Source of the DNA: Cryomorpha sp963836915
GTDB taxonomy: Bacteria > Bacteroidota > Bacteroidia > Flavobacteriales_D > Cryomorphaceae
Assembly (NCBI GenBank): GCA_963836915.1
Contig: CAWILH010000002.1
Coordinates: 4,092,001-4,156,000 of the forward strand
Reading direction: 5' to 3'
Length of the DNA: 64,000 nucleotides
The notes under the pieces were generated by a model, which made no database searches, was not told the origin of the DNA, and worked only from the letters and a program-made list of their open reading frames with translations. Positions 26,920-33,832 of this stretch are shown here, in pieces. The number at the start of each line of letters is the position of its first letter. The stretch's first letter is position 1. Made by a program: the position numbers and the translations under genes.

Positions 26920-27454
26920 CTTAAGTAGCTATAATAACGAACATTATAATCCCGGAAATCCGGTCAAAAGGATGCTGTGGTATGCGGTAAGCCTGCTTGT
27001 ATTCCAGAGCTATCTATTTCCGGGCTCGACGCTTAAGCAATTGATCCTGAGAATTTTTGGAGCACGCTTGGGCTCTGGGGTAATCATTAAACCTTCGGTG
27101 CTGATTAAGTATCCGTGGTTTCTGGAGATAGGCGCACATAGCTGGATCGGCGAGAAGGCATGGATCGATAATTTGACCATGGTGAAAATTGGCAGCCATG
27201 TTTGTCTCTCGCAAGGCGCCATGTTGCTCACGGGAAACCATGATTATAAAAAATCTGGTTTCGATCTGGAAGTACAGCCCATTACACTCGGAGATGGTGT
27301 GTGGATCGGTGCTCGGGCGGTCGTTTGTCCGGGGGTGGTATGTAAGAGTCATGCTGTGCTGGGCGTCGGTTCTGTTGCCACCAAAGAATTGAAGGAATAT
27401 ACGATCTACGCAGGCCATCCGGCGGTAGAGATAAGAGCGCGATCTATTTCATGA
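26906..27454 (+). CDS. WcaF-like hexapeptide sugar acetyltransferase
   Basis: 182 aa. N-terminal SSYNNEHYNPGNPVKRMLWY and LKQLILRIFGARLGSGV match the start of putative colanic-acid acetyltransferase WcaF; then left-handed beta-helix turns and the catalytic loop LLTGNHDYKKSGFDL containing the active His. The end GHPAVEIRAR is typical. Transfers acetyl from acetyl-CoA to a sugar hydroxyl of the intermediate or polymer. ATGA overlap with the next gene, so coupled with a GT2 as in many wcaE-wcaF pairs. Confidence 0.9.
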   Translation: MNKVDLSSYNNEHYNPGNPVKRMLWYAVSLLVFQSYLFPGSTLKQLILRIFGARLGSGVIIKPSVLIKYPWFLEIGAHSWIGEKAWIDNLTMVKIGSHVCLSQGAMLLTGNHDYKKSGFDLEVQPITLGDGVWIGARAVVCPGVVCKSHAVLGVGSVATKELKEYTIYAGHPAVEIRARSIS

Positions 27455-28206
27455 AAATAAGTGTAATCACGGTCTGCTATAACGCCATCGATACGATCGA
27501 AGAAACCCTTCAATCTGTGATCGGACAAGACTATTCCGATTTGGAATACATCGTGGTTGATGGTGCTTCTATAGATGGGACTCTAGCTCTTCTTGAGCGG
27601 TACGAAGGCAAGTTAAGCCGCTTACTATCTGAGAAAGATACGGGGGTCTATGATGCGATGAACAAAGGAATCGCCCTTGCTACGGGCGATGTGGTAGCCA
27701 TCTTGAATGGTGATGATGTGTATGCATCTGCACAAGTTTTGAGCAGGGTGGCATCCCAATTTATAGCTTCGGGCTCGGATACCTGCTATGGTGACTTGCA
27801 GTACGTAGATCGATTCAACTCAGATCGCGTCATCCGCCATTGGATTTCGGGGGTATATGATCGGTCGGAATTTCTAAGAGGTTGGATGCCGCCCCATCCC
27901 GCATTTTTTGCGAAAGCAAGGCTATACCAAGATTTCGGTAGCTTCAATCTCGATTTTAAAACCAGCGCCGATTACGAACTGATGCTCCGCTTCTTAATGC
28001 TGCAAAAGGCTACTGCCAGCTACATCCCAGAAGTATTGGTGAGAATGAAAATGGGCGGACAGAGTAATAATTCGCTGAAAAACAGGGTCAAGGCCAACCG
28101 GGAAGATCGGAAAGCATGGATCGTGAATGGCCTGAAACCCAAGTCTTATACTTTTTGGCTGAAGCCACTTCGCAAACTAAAACAATTCAGAAAGGGGAAC
28201 GCTTAA
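27451..28206 (+). CDS. GT2 family glycosyltransferase (WcaE-like)
   Basis: 251 aa. KISVITVCYNAIDTIEETLQ, then IVVDGASIDGTLALL and the metal motif VAILNGDDVYAS; the VDG-SxDGT variant and LSEKDTGVYDAMNKGI are diagnostic for the WcaE/PGL-type GT2 branch. Last gene of the glycan locus; it ends 86 bp before the convergent DUF6089 gene with two stem-loops between. Probably acts late in repeat-unit assembly. Confidence 0.92.
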   Translation: MKISVITVCYNAIDTIEETLQSVIGQDYSDLEYIVVDGASIDGTLALLERYEGKLSRLLSEKDTGVYDAMNKGIALATGDVVAILNGDDVYASAQVLSRVASQFIASGSDTCYGDLQYVDRFNSDRVIRHWISGVYDRSEFLRGWMPPHPAFFAKARLYQDFGSFNLDFKTSADYELMLRFLMLQKATASYIPEVLVRMKMGGQSNNSLKNRVKANREDRKAWIVNGLKPKSYTFWLKPLRKLKQFRKGNA

Positions 28207-28263
28207 GTCTTTTGGCTTAGAGAAGCACAAGACTTTAGAATGGCTGGCCGGGAGCAAGCCATT
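28205..28263. terminator. Two stem-loops between convergent genes (possible bidirectional terminator)
   Basis: AAGTCTT (28205-28211) pairs with AAGACTT (28229-28235), and AATGGCT (28239-28245) pairs with AGCCATT (28257-28263). They fill most of the gap between the end of the glycan operon and the end of the minus-strand DUF6089 gene. Neither has a strong T-run, so the terminator role rests on position. Confidence 0.4.
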
Positions 28264-28292
28264 GCACCCTATAAAAGTAGAACAGCGTAGGT

Positions 28293-29267
28293 CTAGAATT
28301 TCGCGCGGCTCTTTCTTCTTCGGCGCTTGTTCTTCTTGATTCGCTTGCTATAACGCTTTTTGTAGAAGCTACTTTTGCCCTTGATCACATAGCTATAGCT
28401 CACTTGAGAAAAAAGGTAGCCATCATTATTGGTTGGGTCGCCGCGCTTCTCGCCAGGCGCAAAACTACCCGCATTCGGTACGTCCTGTCCGTTGGCCATA
28501 GCATTGGCCTGTGCTTGTGAAAGTGATTCTGCGTCGGTGCGATTTGAAAGCTCCCAAGCCAATTGATTCTCATCTTGCGAAATCGCGTCACGCTCTGCGT
28601 AGGTGGTACTTACATCATCCAGATAATCGGTGAAAGTGGTGCGGTAGCCAATCTCAAAACCGAAGCGATGAATTTTTTTATGGGTGAAATACAGTCCAAG
28701 CCCGGCCGGGAGCGTAAACTGCCAAAGGCCATATTCAACGCCTTCTGTCATAAGGGGTTGTAGATCGACCTTATCATCATTGAATGCACCTAGAGGACCG
28801 ATATAACGCGTCTTGGGGTTATGCTTCATGACTCCTGCGCCCACAAAGCCGTACATCCTGAAATCGGGGTTATAATATCCTTTACCGCCTACATCATTAT
28901 CGTAAAATATGGTGAGCTCCATGCGGCCTGTGAGCTCAAAAATATTGTTGTCAAAGCTTAGGTTTCGAGCCACCCGCGCAGGATTTTCCGAATTATAGTC
29001 ATTGCCACTTATCTTTCCATAGTTGAAACCCACATTCACCGCGAGCTGGGGAGAGATTTTATACCGGCCGAATGCCCCGACGGTGTATTGGGTGCGGTTT
29101 AACTTCATGTCAAACACGAAGTCGCGCCGTGTACCTTCCTGCCCGCCTATTTCGCCCAAATAGTTGGCGGCACCCACATTTACTCCAAAATCCCAGCGAT
29201 ATTGGCCTACCGACGCAAGGCTGAACACGCTGAATAGGAGAAGGATAAAAAACTGCTTATTTGGCAT
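28293..29267 (-). CDS. DUF6089-like outer-membrane beta-barrel protein
   Basis: 324 aa from ATG 29267; upstream in-frame residues lack a signal. Signal peptide MPNKQFFILLLFSVFSLASVGQ is followed by WDFGVNVGAANYLGEIGG, the opening of the DUF6089 family, then alternating strands (FGFEIGYRTTFTDYLDDV; LFSQVSYSYVIKG) of a small outer-membrane barrel. The role of the family is unknown. Odd: the last 22 residues hold 15 Lys/Arg, unusual at the end of a barrel and perhaps for periplasmic or LPS contact. A -7 box (TATATTTG, plus coordinates 29273-29280) ends only five bases before the ATG. Confidence 0.85.
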   Translation of the reverse strand: MPNKQFFILLLFSVFSLASVGQYRWDFGVNVGAANYLGEIGGQEGTRRDFVFDMKLNRTQYTVGAFGRYKISPQLAVNVGFNYGKISGNDYNSENPARVARNLSFDNNIFELTGRMELTIFYDNDVGGKGYYNPDFRMYGFVGAGVMKHNPKTRYIGPLGAFNDDKVDLQPLMTEGVEYGLWQFTLPAGLGLYFTHKKIHRFGFEIGYRTTFTDYLDDVSTTYAERDAISQDENQLAWELSNRTDAESLSQAQANAMANGQDVPNAGSFAPGEKRGDPTNNDGYLFSQVSYSYVIKGKSSFYKKRYSKRIKKNKRRRRKSRAKF

Positions 29268-29272
29268 AGCCG

Positions 29273-29280
29273 CAAATATA
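29273..29280 (-). promoter_or_regulatory. Bacteroidota -7 promoter box for the DUF6089 gene
   Basis: Minus-strand TATATTTG fits TAnnTTTG. It lies so close to ATG 29267 that the transcript would be leaderless or nearly so. No good -33 TTTG at standard spacing was seen. Confidence 0.5.
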
Positions 29281-29350
29281 GCATTTAAGAATAATCTAAA
29301 CGCTGCAAATTCGCCCGCATATCGGGTGGTTACAAACTGCAATGGTTCAA

Positions 29351-29358
29351 TATATTTG
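29351..29358 (+). promoter_or_regulatory. Bacteroidota -7 promoter box for the FabK/NMO-like gene
   Basis: TATATTTG on the plus strand, 29 bp before ATG 29388, matches TAnnTTTG and leaves a short leader. It serves the gene divergent from DUF6089. Confidence 0.5.
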
Positions 29359-29387
29359 TTCCTTAGCGATAATGTAAGCTGAGACCC

Positions 29388-30341
29388 ATGACACAACCTA
29401 ATCCTATCACAACCTTGCTCCGTATCAAATATCCCATCATTCAGGCCGGAATGGTTTGGTGCAGCGGCTGGCGGCTCGCTTCGGCCTGTAGCGCCAATGG
29501 AATTTTGGGTGTACTGGGTTCCGGCTCTATGTACCCCAATGTGCTAGAAGAGCATATCATCAAGTGTAAAGCTGCCACGACTAGGCCTTTTGCCGTTAAT
29601 TTACCCCTGCTTTATCCGGAGATCGGGGCACATATGGATGCCATCGTAGCGCATAAAGTTCCAGTGGTGATCACCTCGGCGGGCTCTCCGGCCAAACATA
29701 CGGAGCAGCTCAAGGCAGAAGGGATCACGGTTTTGCATGTCGTAAGTTCGGCCAAATTTGCATTGAAAGCCCAGGCCGCTGGTGTTGATGGAGTAATATG
29801 CGAAGGCTTCGAAGCTGGCGGGCATAATGGTCGGGAAGAGACGACCAGTTTCTGTCTCATACCCGAAGTGCGCGCTGCGGTCGGCATACCGGTGGTGGCC
29901 GCGGGTGGGATCGCGAGCGGGGCCTCTATGCTGGCAGCCATGGTGCTGGGCGCCGATGGGGTTCAGATAGGCACCCGCTTTGCCGCAGCTGCCGAAAGCT
30001 CAGCCCATGCCCTTTATAAGCAGCGCATAATTGATGCCATAGAAGGAGATACCGTACTTACACTAAAGGAGTTGGCACCTGTGCGATTAATTAAAAATGG
30101 ATTTTATGCCCAAGTGGCTGATGCGTATTTGGCTGGGGCTTCCGCCAAAGAACTCTCGGAGCTATTGGGTCGCGGTCGTGCAAAGAAGGGAATTTTTGAA
30201 GGCGATATGGAAAATGGCGAGCTCGAGATCGGACAGGTTGCTTCATTGGTAAGTAAGATCGAGCCCGCCGCCGAGATTATAAAAGATCTTTTGGAAGGCT
30301 TTGAAAGAGAGCGACAAAGGGTAGAGGGGATTGGGCTATGA
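29388..30341 (+). CDS. Nitronate monooxygenase / FabK-like FMN enzyme
   Basis: 317 aa TIM barrel of the 2-nitropropane dioxygenase superfamily: YPIIQAGMVWCSGWRLASA at the N-terminus, VVITSAGSP, the EGFEAGGHNGREE loop with the catalytic-type His, and the phosphate-binding VVAAGGIASGASM-GADGVQIGTRF region that holds FMN. Bacteroidota members are annotated either as nitronate monooxygenases or as enoyl-ACP reductase II (FabK); the motifs do not separate them. Monocistronic, divergent from DUF6089. Confidence 0.9.
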   Translation: MTQPNPITTLLRIKYPIIQAGMVWCSGWRLASACSANGILGVLGSGSMYPNVLEEHIIKCKAATTRPFAVNLPLLYPEIGAHMDAIVAHKVPVVITSAGSPAKHTEQLKAEGITVLHVVSSAKFALKAQAAGVDGVICEGFEAGGHNGREETTSFCLIPEVRAAVGIPVVAAGGIASGASMLAAMVLGADGVQIGTRFAAAAESSAHALYKQRIIDAIEGDTVLTLKELAPVRLIKNGFYAQVADAYLAGASAKELSELLGRGRAKKGIFEGDMENGELEIGQVASLVSKIEPAAEIIKDLLEGFERERQRVEGIGL

Positions 30342-30646
30342 TCTGTGGGGGTCGGCTTGAAATGGATGTAGTGCGCGGTAATGTGCCAAAAAGCCAATGA
30401 GCCTAGCGCTTGTTTGTAGTATTTTTATTTAACCATCCTAATATTACAAATGAATCACAGTCAACAGGACCACTCCCGGAATGACGACTGCTTCTCGATT
30501 GGCGATCTCTCTTCACCAGAGATCAGATAAAGGTCGATTTACCCATAGCTAGAGCGTCACTCCGTAGCGGCGCCGGTAACGTGCAACAGCGGTTTCATTC
30601 TAGGGCTTTCAGACCGAACGAAACATTGGTTGTTCGTTGCAGTTTT
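30342..30646. other. Intergenic stretch marking the start of the accessory island
   Basis: 305 bp with no supportable gene. It holds a perfect 7-bp stem-loop, GATCTCT (30504-30510) / AGAGATC (30518-30524), and AT content rises towards the ParDE module. Confidence 0.5.
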
Positions 30647-30949
30647 TTATTTCAGATGCTTTTTTATATCCATTCTCTGATGTAAAATTCTTATGATTTC
30701 TACCATCTCATTTTCCACTTTTCTATAAAAAATCAGACGAGATTTTATTTTGGTTATACGATAGTTTTTTCGAGTTTTTTCTGCCGATTTTCTAACCTGA
30801 TAATTATCAGAAATGAATTCAATTTCTCCGATAATCAAGTCGTAATATCTATCCGCTTACACTTTGGTCCATTTATTCAACGTGTAAACCCAGATATCAT
30901 TTACATCGTAAATAGCTTGTTCACTAATACGATACTTGCTTTTACTCAT
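30647..30949 (-). pseudogene. parE: RelE/ParE-family toxin with internal nonsense codon
   Basis: From ATG 30949 the frame reads MSKSKYRISEQAIYDVNDIW then VYTLNKWTKV, stop, ADRYYDLIIGEIEFISDN and ends FYRKVENEMVEIIRILHQRMD at 30647. Both halves are ParE: N-terminal helix pair, then the beta-sheet with the typical IKSRLIFYRK and EIIRILHQRMD ending. The TAA at 30857-30859 stands where family members have Gln before ADRYY, so a single C-to-T change (CAA to TAA) explains it. The remaining C-terminal frame could start at an internal ATA/ATG only artificially. Start ATGA-overlaps parD, so the operon layout is intact. Toxin presumably inactive. Confidence 0.82.
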
Positions 30950-31188
30950 TCGTGTTGGCGATGTAATTCAATCAGATTTTGTTTTGGGTCAAAGTTCTCC
31001 ACAAATCCGCTTTGTTCTCCAACTTCAAGAGCTTTTATTAGTTCTCTTTCTTTTTTTTCTTCACTTTCTAAAAGACGTAGAGCAGAACGAATGACTTCAC
31101 TAACAGAACTGTATCTGCCAGATTTAACTTCGTCTTTGATGAAATCATCAAAGTGATTTCCGAGTGATACTGATGTGTTTTTCCCCAT
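30946..31188 (-). CDS. parD: ParD-family antitoxin
   Basis: 80 aa from ATG 31188; an earlier TTG (31209) gives an implausible MSKIIIK prefix. MGKNTSVSLGNHFDDFIKDE starts the ribbon-helix-helix domain, SGRYSSVSEVIRSALRLLES completes it, and the rest is the acidic toxin-binding tail, which looks intact (FDPKQNLIELHRQHE). It would neutralise ParE and repress its own operon. It precedes parE with an ATGA overlap. Because the toxin is broken, the antitoxin is either an orphan regulator or protects against related toxins elsewhere. Confidence 0.85.
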   Translation of the reverse strand: MGKNTSVSLGNHFDDFIKDEVKSGRYSSVSEVIRSALRLLESEEKKERELIKALEVGEQSGFVENFDPKQNLIELHRQHE

Positions 31189-31395
31189 TTTTATTATTAT
31201 TTTGCTCAATTGTACCGAATTTTGGTAACGCAGCCCAATTGCGTTGAGCGTTTCGCGGCTACCCGAAGAGCGGGATTTTCACCACTAACCTTCAATCGGA
31301 GAACTGAGCTTTCGGCTACCACAAACGTATCTTCTAGACACGTAACCCCGCCTTTTGGGTAGGTGATATTATGCCTTCGCTGTACTTTTCTATCG

Positions 31396-31584
31396 TCAAT
31401 CTAGTCTATTGTTTACTGTGTTTTGTTGCGTTGGCTTGGTAGGTCTTTTGCATCTTTTAGCGTTGGTTTGTGTTTCGGCAAAAAATGTAAATGTGCTACC
31501 AGGTGCGTTGGCTATCCTCCGAAATCTTTCTTGCCTCAACAACTCGGTAAATACCTTTTCTATTTTTTCTTCGATGAATTTCAT
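31396..31584 (-). CDS. Small ORF coupled to the AbiEii-like toxin gene (doubtful)
   Basis: 62 aa whose ATG overlaps the toxin's TGA (ATGA). The first 28 residues are amphipathic and charged (EEKIEKVFTELLRQERFRR), the rest is low-complexity Thr/Lys-rich and lies in sequence with three GCGTTGG copies (31428, 31460, 31505), which looks non-coding. No family recognised. The overlap is the main support; it may be chance. Between it and parD (31189-31395) I see nothing. Confidence 0.25.
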   Translation of the reverse strand: MKFIEEKIEKVFTELLRQERFRRIANAPGSTFTFFAETQTNAKRCKRPTKPTQQNTVNNRLD

Positions 31585-32576
31585 TCCTTGGTTTCAATTC
31601 TTATTGTCCAAGATATAGATTTCAATCTTTCTTGAATCATTATTAAAGTTTCCAAAATAGCTTCTTCTTTTGGTAATTCTCCATATACCAAATTTTTAAA
31701 ATCACCGCTATACGTTGATTTAAGTTCATTCCAAACTGTTTCTAAATCTTTGAAAATGAGTGCTTCATTAGGGTGATGATTCAGCCATTTATTATTGTTT
31801 CTAAAACTTGCAATATCATCATTAGCTACTTTTAAAAGCATTTCATCAAAAGCCTTTGAATGAAAGAATCCTAAAAACTCATTTTGTTTTAGTAACTGAT
31901 GTAAATCGTAGGTGTGCCTTATCTTTTTCTTTAAATCATCCATTGGATTTTCTCCATAAGAAAAACGAACCAAGCTCATTATTTTCTCACAAATGGTTCT
32001 TATGGGTTCTAAAGCCAGTAATTCAAATGGGAGTACTCCGTTTTCTTTAGCAATATCAGACTGCTTATTTTCCAACATCATTTGACCAACAAATGAAACA
32101 ATGCTTCTAGTAGTGTATGGTTCGTAGTATCCGAGCCAAGTTGATTCCAAAATAATAACATCACTTACTTGTCCATAATCGCCTTTAAATTCTTGGTTGT
32201 AAGAGTGTGCCGTTTTTCGGTTCATTCCCATTTTATGGGTAATGCCTTCAATAGTTAGTTCTGGCAATGCGGTGTCTACAACCGTGCTTACTGCTTTTAA
32301 TTTTGATTTTAACTTACTGTCTGTTTCTCCTTCTCGTGTTAATACTACCAAATCAATATCCTCTGAAAAGCGTTCTATCATATTGTAACATTTTGATAGT
32401 GCTGTTCCGCCCTTAAATACGGTGTCTTTGCTCACGCTTGAAGCGTGATTGAAAATTGTAAATAAAGCGTATGTGACCCAATAGTCTTTTTCTACATAAA
32501 TGGCGGGGATTTTCATTTGGTCAGCCGTAAACTGAACTGCTTGTCTGAATAAGATTTTGTTTTCGTGCAATTTCAT
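31581..32576 (-). CDS. AbiEii/MenA-like nucleotidyltransferase toxin
   Basis: 331 aa from ATG 32576, which overlaps the antitoxin stop (ATGA); a start four codons earlier is inside that gene. The nucleotidyltransferase core is complete: VEKDYWVTYALFTIF, the FKGGTALSKCYNMI loop (GG-ALSK) and the RFSEDIDLVVL metal-binding Asp pair. A C-terminal region with DLKKKIRHTYDLHQLL is standard for AbiEii. Family members inactivate tRNA or nucleotides and cause growth arrest or phage abortive infection; the target here is unknown. All motif residues are present, so it is likely active and kept in check by the upstream gene. Confidence 0.9.
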   Translation of the reverse strand: MKLHENKILFRQAVQFTADQMKIPAIYVEKDYWVTYALFTIFNHASSVSKDTVFKGGTALSKCYNMIERFSEDIDLVVLTREGETDSKLKSKLKAVSTVVDTALPELTIEGITHKMGMNRKTAHSYNQEFKGDYGQVSDVIILESTWLGYYEPYTTRSIVSFVGQMMLENKQSDIAKENGVLPFELLALEPIRTICEKIMSLVRFSYGENPMDDLKKKIRHTYDLHQLLKQNEFLGFFHSKAFDEMLLKVANDDIASFRNNNKWLNHHPNEALIFKDLETVWNELKSTYSGDFKNLVYGELPKEEAILETLIMIQERLKSISWTIRIETKE

Positions 32577-33298
32577 ACAATGTTCCATTTTTCAGTGGTG
32601 GATAAAGCGTTCGCTGCACCAGTTAGTTTATACTTTGTAATTGGGTTCAATGATTTGAAAAGTGGTTCAACTGTTTGGCCCTTTTGTAATGGGTCTAACA
32701 ACGCACCTAGTAAAGCCCTTGTGGCAGGGGGATATTTTAAAGCCAAACGAACCAAGGTATTGATTTCTTTATCTTTTAAGTCTTTGATGATTGCCGATAA
32801 TCTTTTACAGGACGCTTCAATGCGTGCATCAGGTATTTTTTTAATATAGCGAATGGCATCCAGTAACTGCAACAAAGGAATATTCTCTTTGGTGATGGTG
32901 TTTTTTTGCTTTACAAAAGCTATCGTATAGCGTTCTCTTTTAAAATTTGGGCGAACCTGATTTTTGCCGATTTGTATGGTATTGCTTACTTGTCTGGTTA
33001 AGCCCAAATGATTGTAAATGCTGTGACCTGTAAGATAGCCCGTTATTTTTCCGTTTTCTTCCAACAGGTCTTTTACTACTTGTGCTTGATTGGGCAGAAG
33101 GTTACCAAAAGGGGTATTCTCGGGTTTGTAGTATTTGCCTTTGGACAGTTTGGCAATCTTACCCGAAGCTACCATACGGTTCAGGGCTTTTATCACCGCT
33201 TCTTTTTGGTTCACGTCTATAGTAAAGTCGGCATAGGTGAATACATAGCCCTTGGCGAGTCTGTCTATGGTAGATGCTATGTATACAGCTGTTTTCAT
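32573..33298 (-). CDS. AbiEi-like antitoxin/repressor (DUF6088 type)
   Basis: 241 aa from ATG 33298 (an upstream TTG-like extension to 33328 runs through the promoter). The N-terminus MKTAVYIASTIDRLAKGYVF is followed by a winged-helix segment (YADFTIDVNQKEAVIKALNRMVASGKIAKLSKGKYYKPE, here split) of the type that senses DNA, then a longer C-terminal antitoxin domain containing GYLTGHSIYNHLGLT. It should bind its own promoter operator and neutralise the adjacent nucleotidyltransferase (type IV-like system). A perfect 10-bp inverted repeat lies just upstream of its promoter -7 box. Confidence 0.87.
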   Translation of the reverse strand: MKTAVYIASTIDRLAKGYVFTYADFTIDVNQKEAVIKALNRMVASGKIAKLSKGKYYKPENTPFGNLLPNQAQVVKDLLEENGKITGYLTGHSIYNHLGLTRQVSNTIQIGKNQVRPNFKRERYTIAFVKQKNTITKENIPLLQLLDAIRYIKKIPDARIEASCKRLSAIIKDLKDKEINTLVRLALKYPPATRALLGALLDPLQKGQTVEPLFKSLNPITKYKLTGAANALSTTEKWNIV

Positions 33299-33314
33299 TC
33301 CTTTTCTTGTGGTG

Positions 33315-33322
33315 CAAAGGTA
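33315..33322 (-). promoter_or_regulatory. Bacteroidota -7 promoter box of the AbiE-like operon
   Basis: Minus-strand TACCTTTG matches TAnnTTTG, 16 bp before ATG 33298, with an AAGAAAAGG purine-rich stretch between them as possible ribosome-binding site. Confidence 0.6.
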
Positions 33323-33329
33323 GTTCATT

Positions 33330-33359
33330 TGTCCAGTTTATTAGAAAAAAAACTGGACA
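33330..33359 (-). promoter_or_regulatory. Inverted-repeat operator of the AbiE-like operon
   Basis: TGTCCAGTTT (33330-33339) and AAACTGGACA (33350-33359) are perfect 10-bp arms with a 10-nt AT spacer. The arms cover the -15 to -45 region of the operon promoter, where AbiEi-type antitoxins are known to bind inverted repeats for negative autoregulation. Confidence 0.65.
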
Positions 33360-33380
33360 TTTTGAAATTCGATGAGATGG

Positions 33381-33423
33381 AGTATGGTTAGCTTCGTAAC
33401 TGTGTTGCGAAGTCAACCATACT
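33381..33423. other. Long imperfect hairpin upstream of the AbiE-like operon
   Basis: AGTATGGTT (33381-33389) pairs with AACCATACT (33415-33423) and inner CTTCG (33392-33396) with CGAAG (33408-33412), one small internal loop. Could be a terminator for something lost, or a recombination site; no T-run. Confidence 0.45.
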
Positions 33424-33742
33424 ATACCATTCTGCTTTTTCTCCATAGTATCTATACTTCAACTTCTTCTGTAATTTCTTCGCCCAAGCCCATCATCATA
33501 TTGTAATGTCCAATATTTTCAGTGCGGCTGAATATGTTTTTAAAAACTTCTAAGTAATTTGTGCCGACGCCCTATAAACTGTACGGAGATTCAAGCTTGC
33601 GATGGGTCATAAAATCAATATCAGGTTATTTTAGAATATGCTAGCCAATCAGATCTACTTGACCTGTCATTCTACTTTTCTTGATGGGATATCCTTGGCT
33701 AGGTGCTCGTCATCCTAGTTAGTGGCTCACAGGGTGTAAATG

Positions 33743-33801
33743 GTGCCCCCTATTTCGGTTCTAATTGTGCCACGTATTTCGGTGCAAACAGTGCCACTTG
33801 G
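33743..33801. repeat. Three 24-bp-spaced direct repeats, likely end remnant of an IS21-family element
   Basis: GTGCC starts at 33743, 33767 and 33791, exactly 24 bp apart; the first two continue into a shared TATTTCGGT, the third diverges after GTGCCACTTGG. Multiple short direct repeats at the terminus are characteristic of IS21-family transposase-binding ends. No istA/istB coding sequence is nearby. The interval 33424-33832 contains nothing else I can support; immediately after it (33833) a truncated gene begins. Confidence 0.5.
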
Positions 33802-33832
33802 AAGGATCGGGTATGTGACCCGAAAATCTTAG

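Noticed and set aside
30647..30838. Free-standing 63-aa protein
   Set aside because: It is the C-terminal half of ParE after the nonsense codon; the upstream half matches the family in the same frame.
33159..33446. 95-codon minus-strand frame over the AbiE promoter
   Set aside because: It crosses the -7 box and operator and overlaps the antitoxin gene in another frame.
33743..33801. Possible CRISPR-like array from regularly spaced GTGCC repeats
   Set aside because: Only three degenerate units, contiguous with no spacers, and no cas genes; IS-end explanation fits better.
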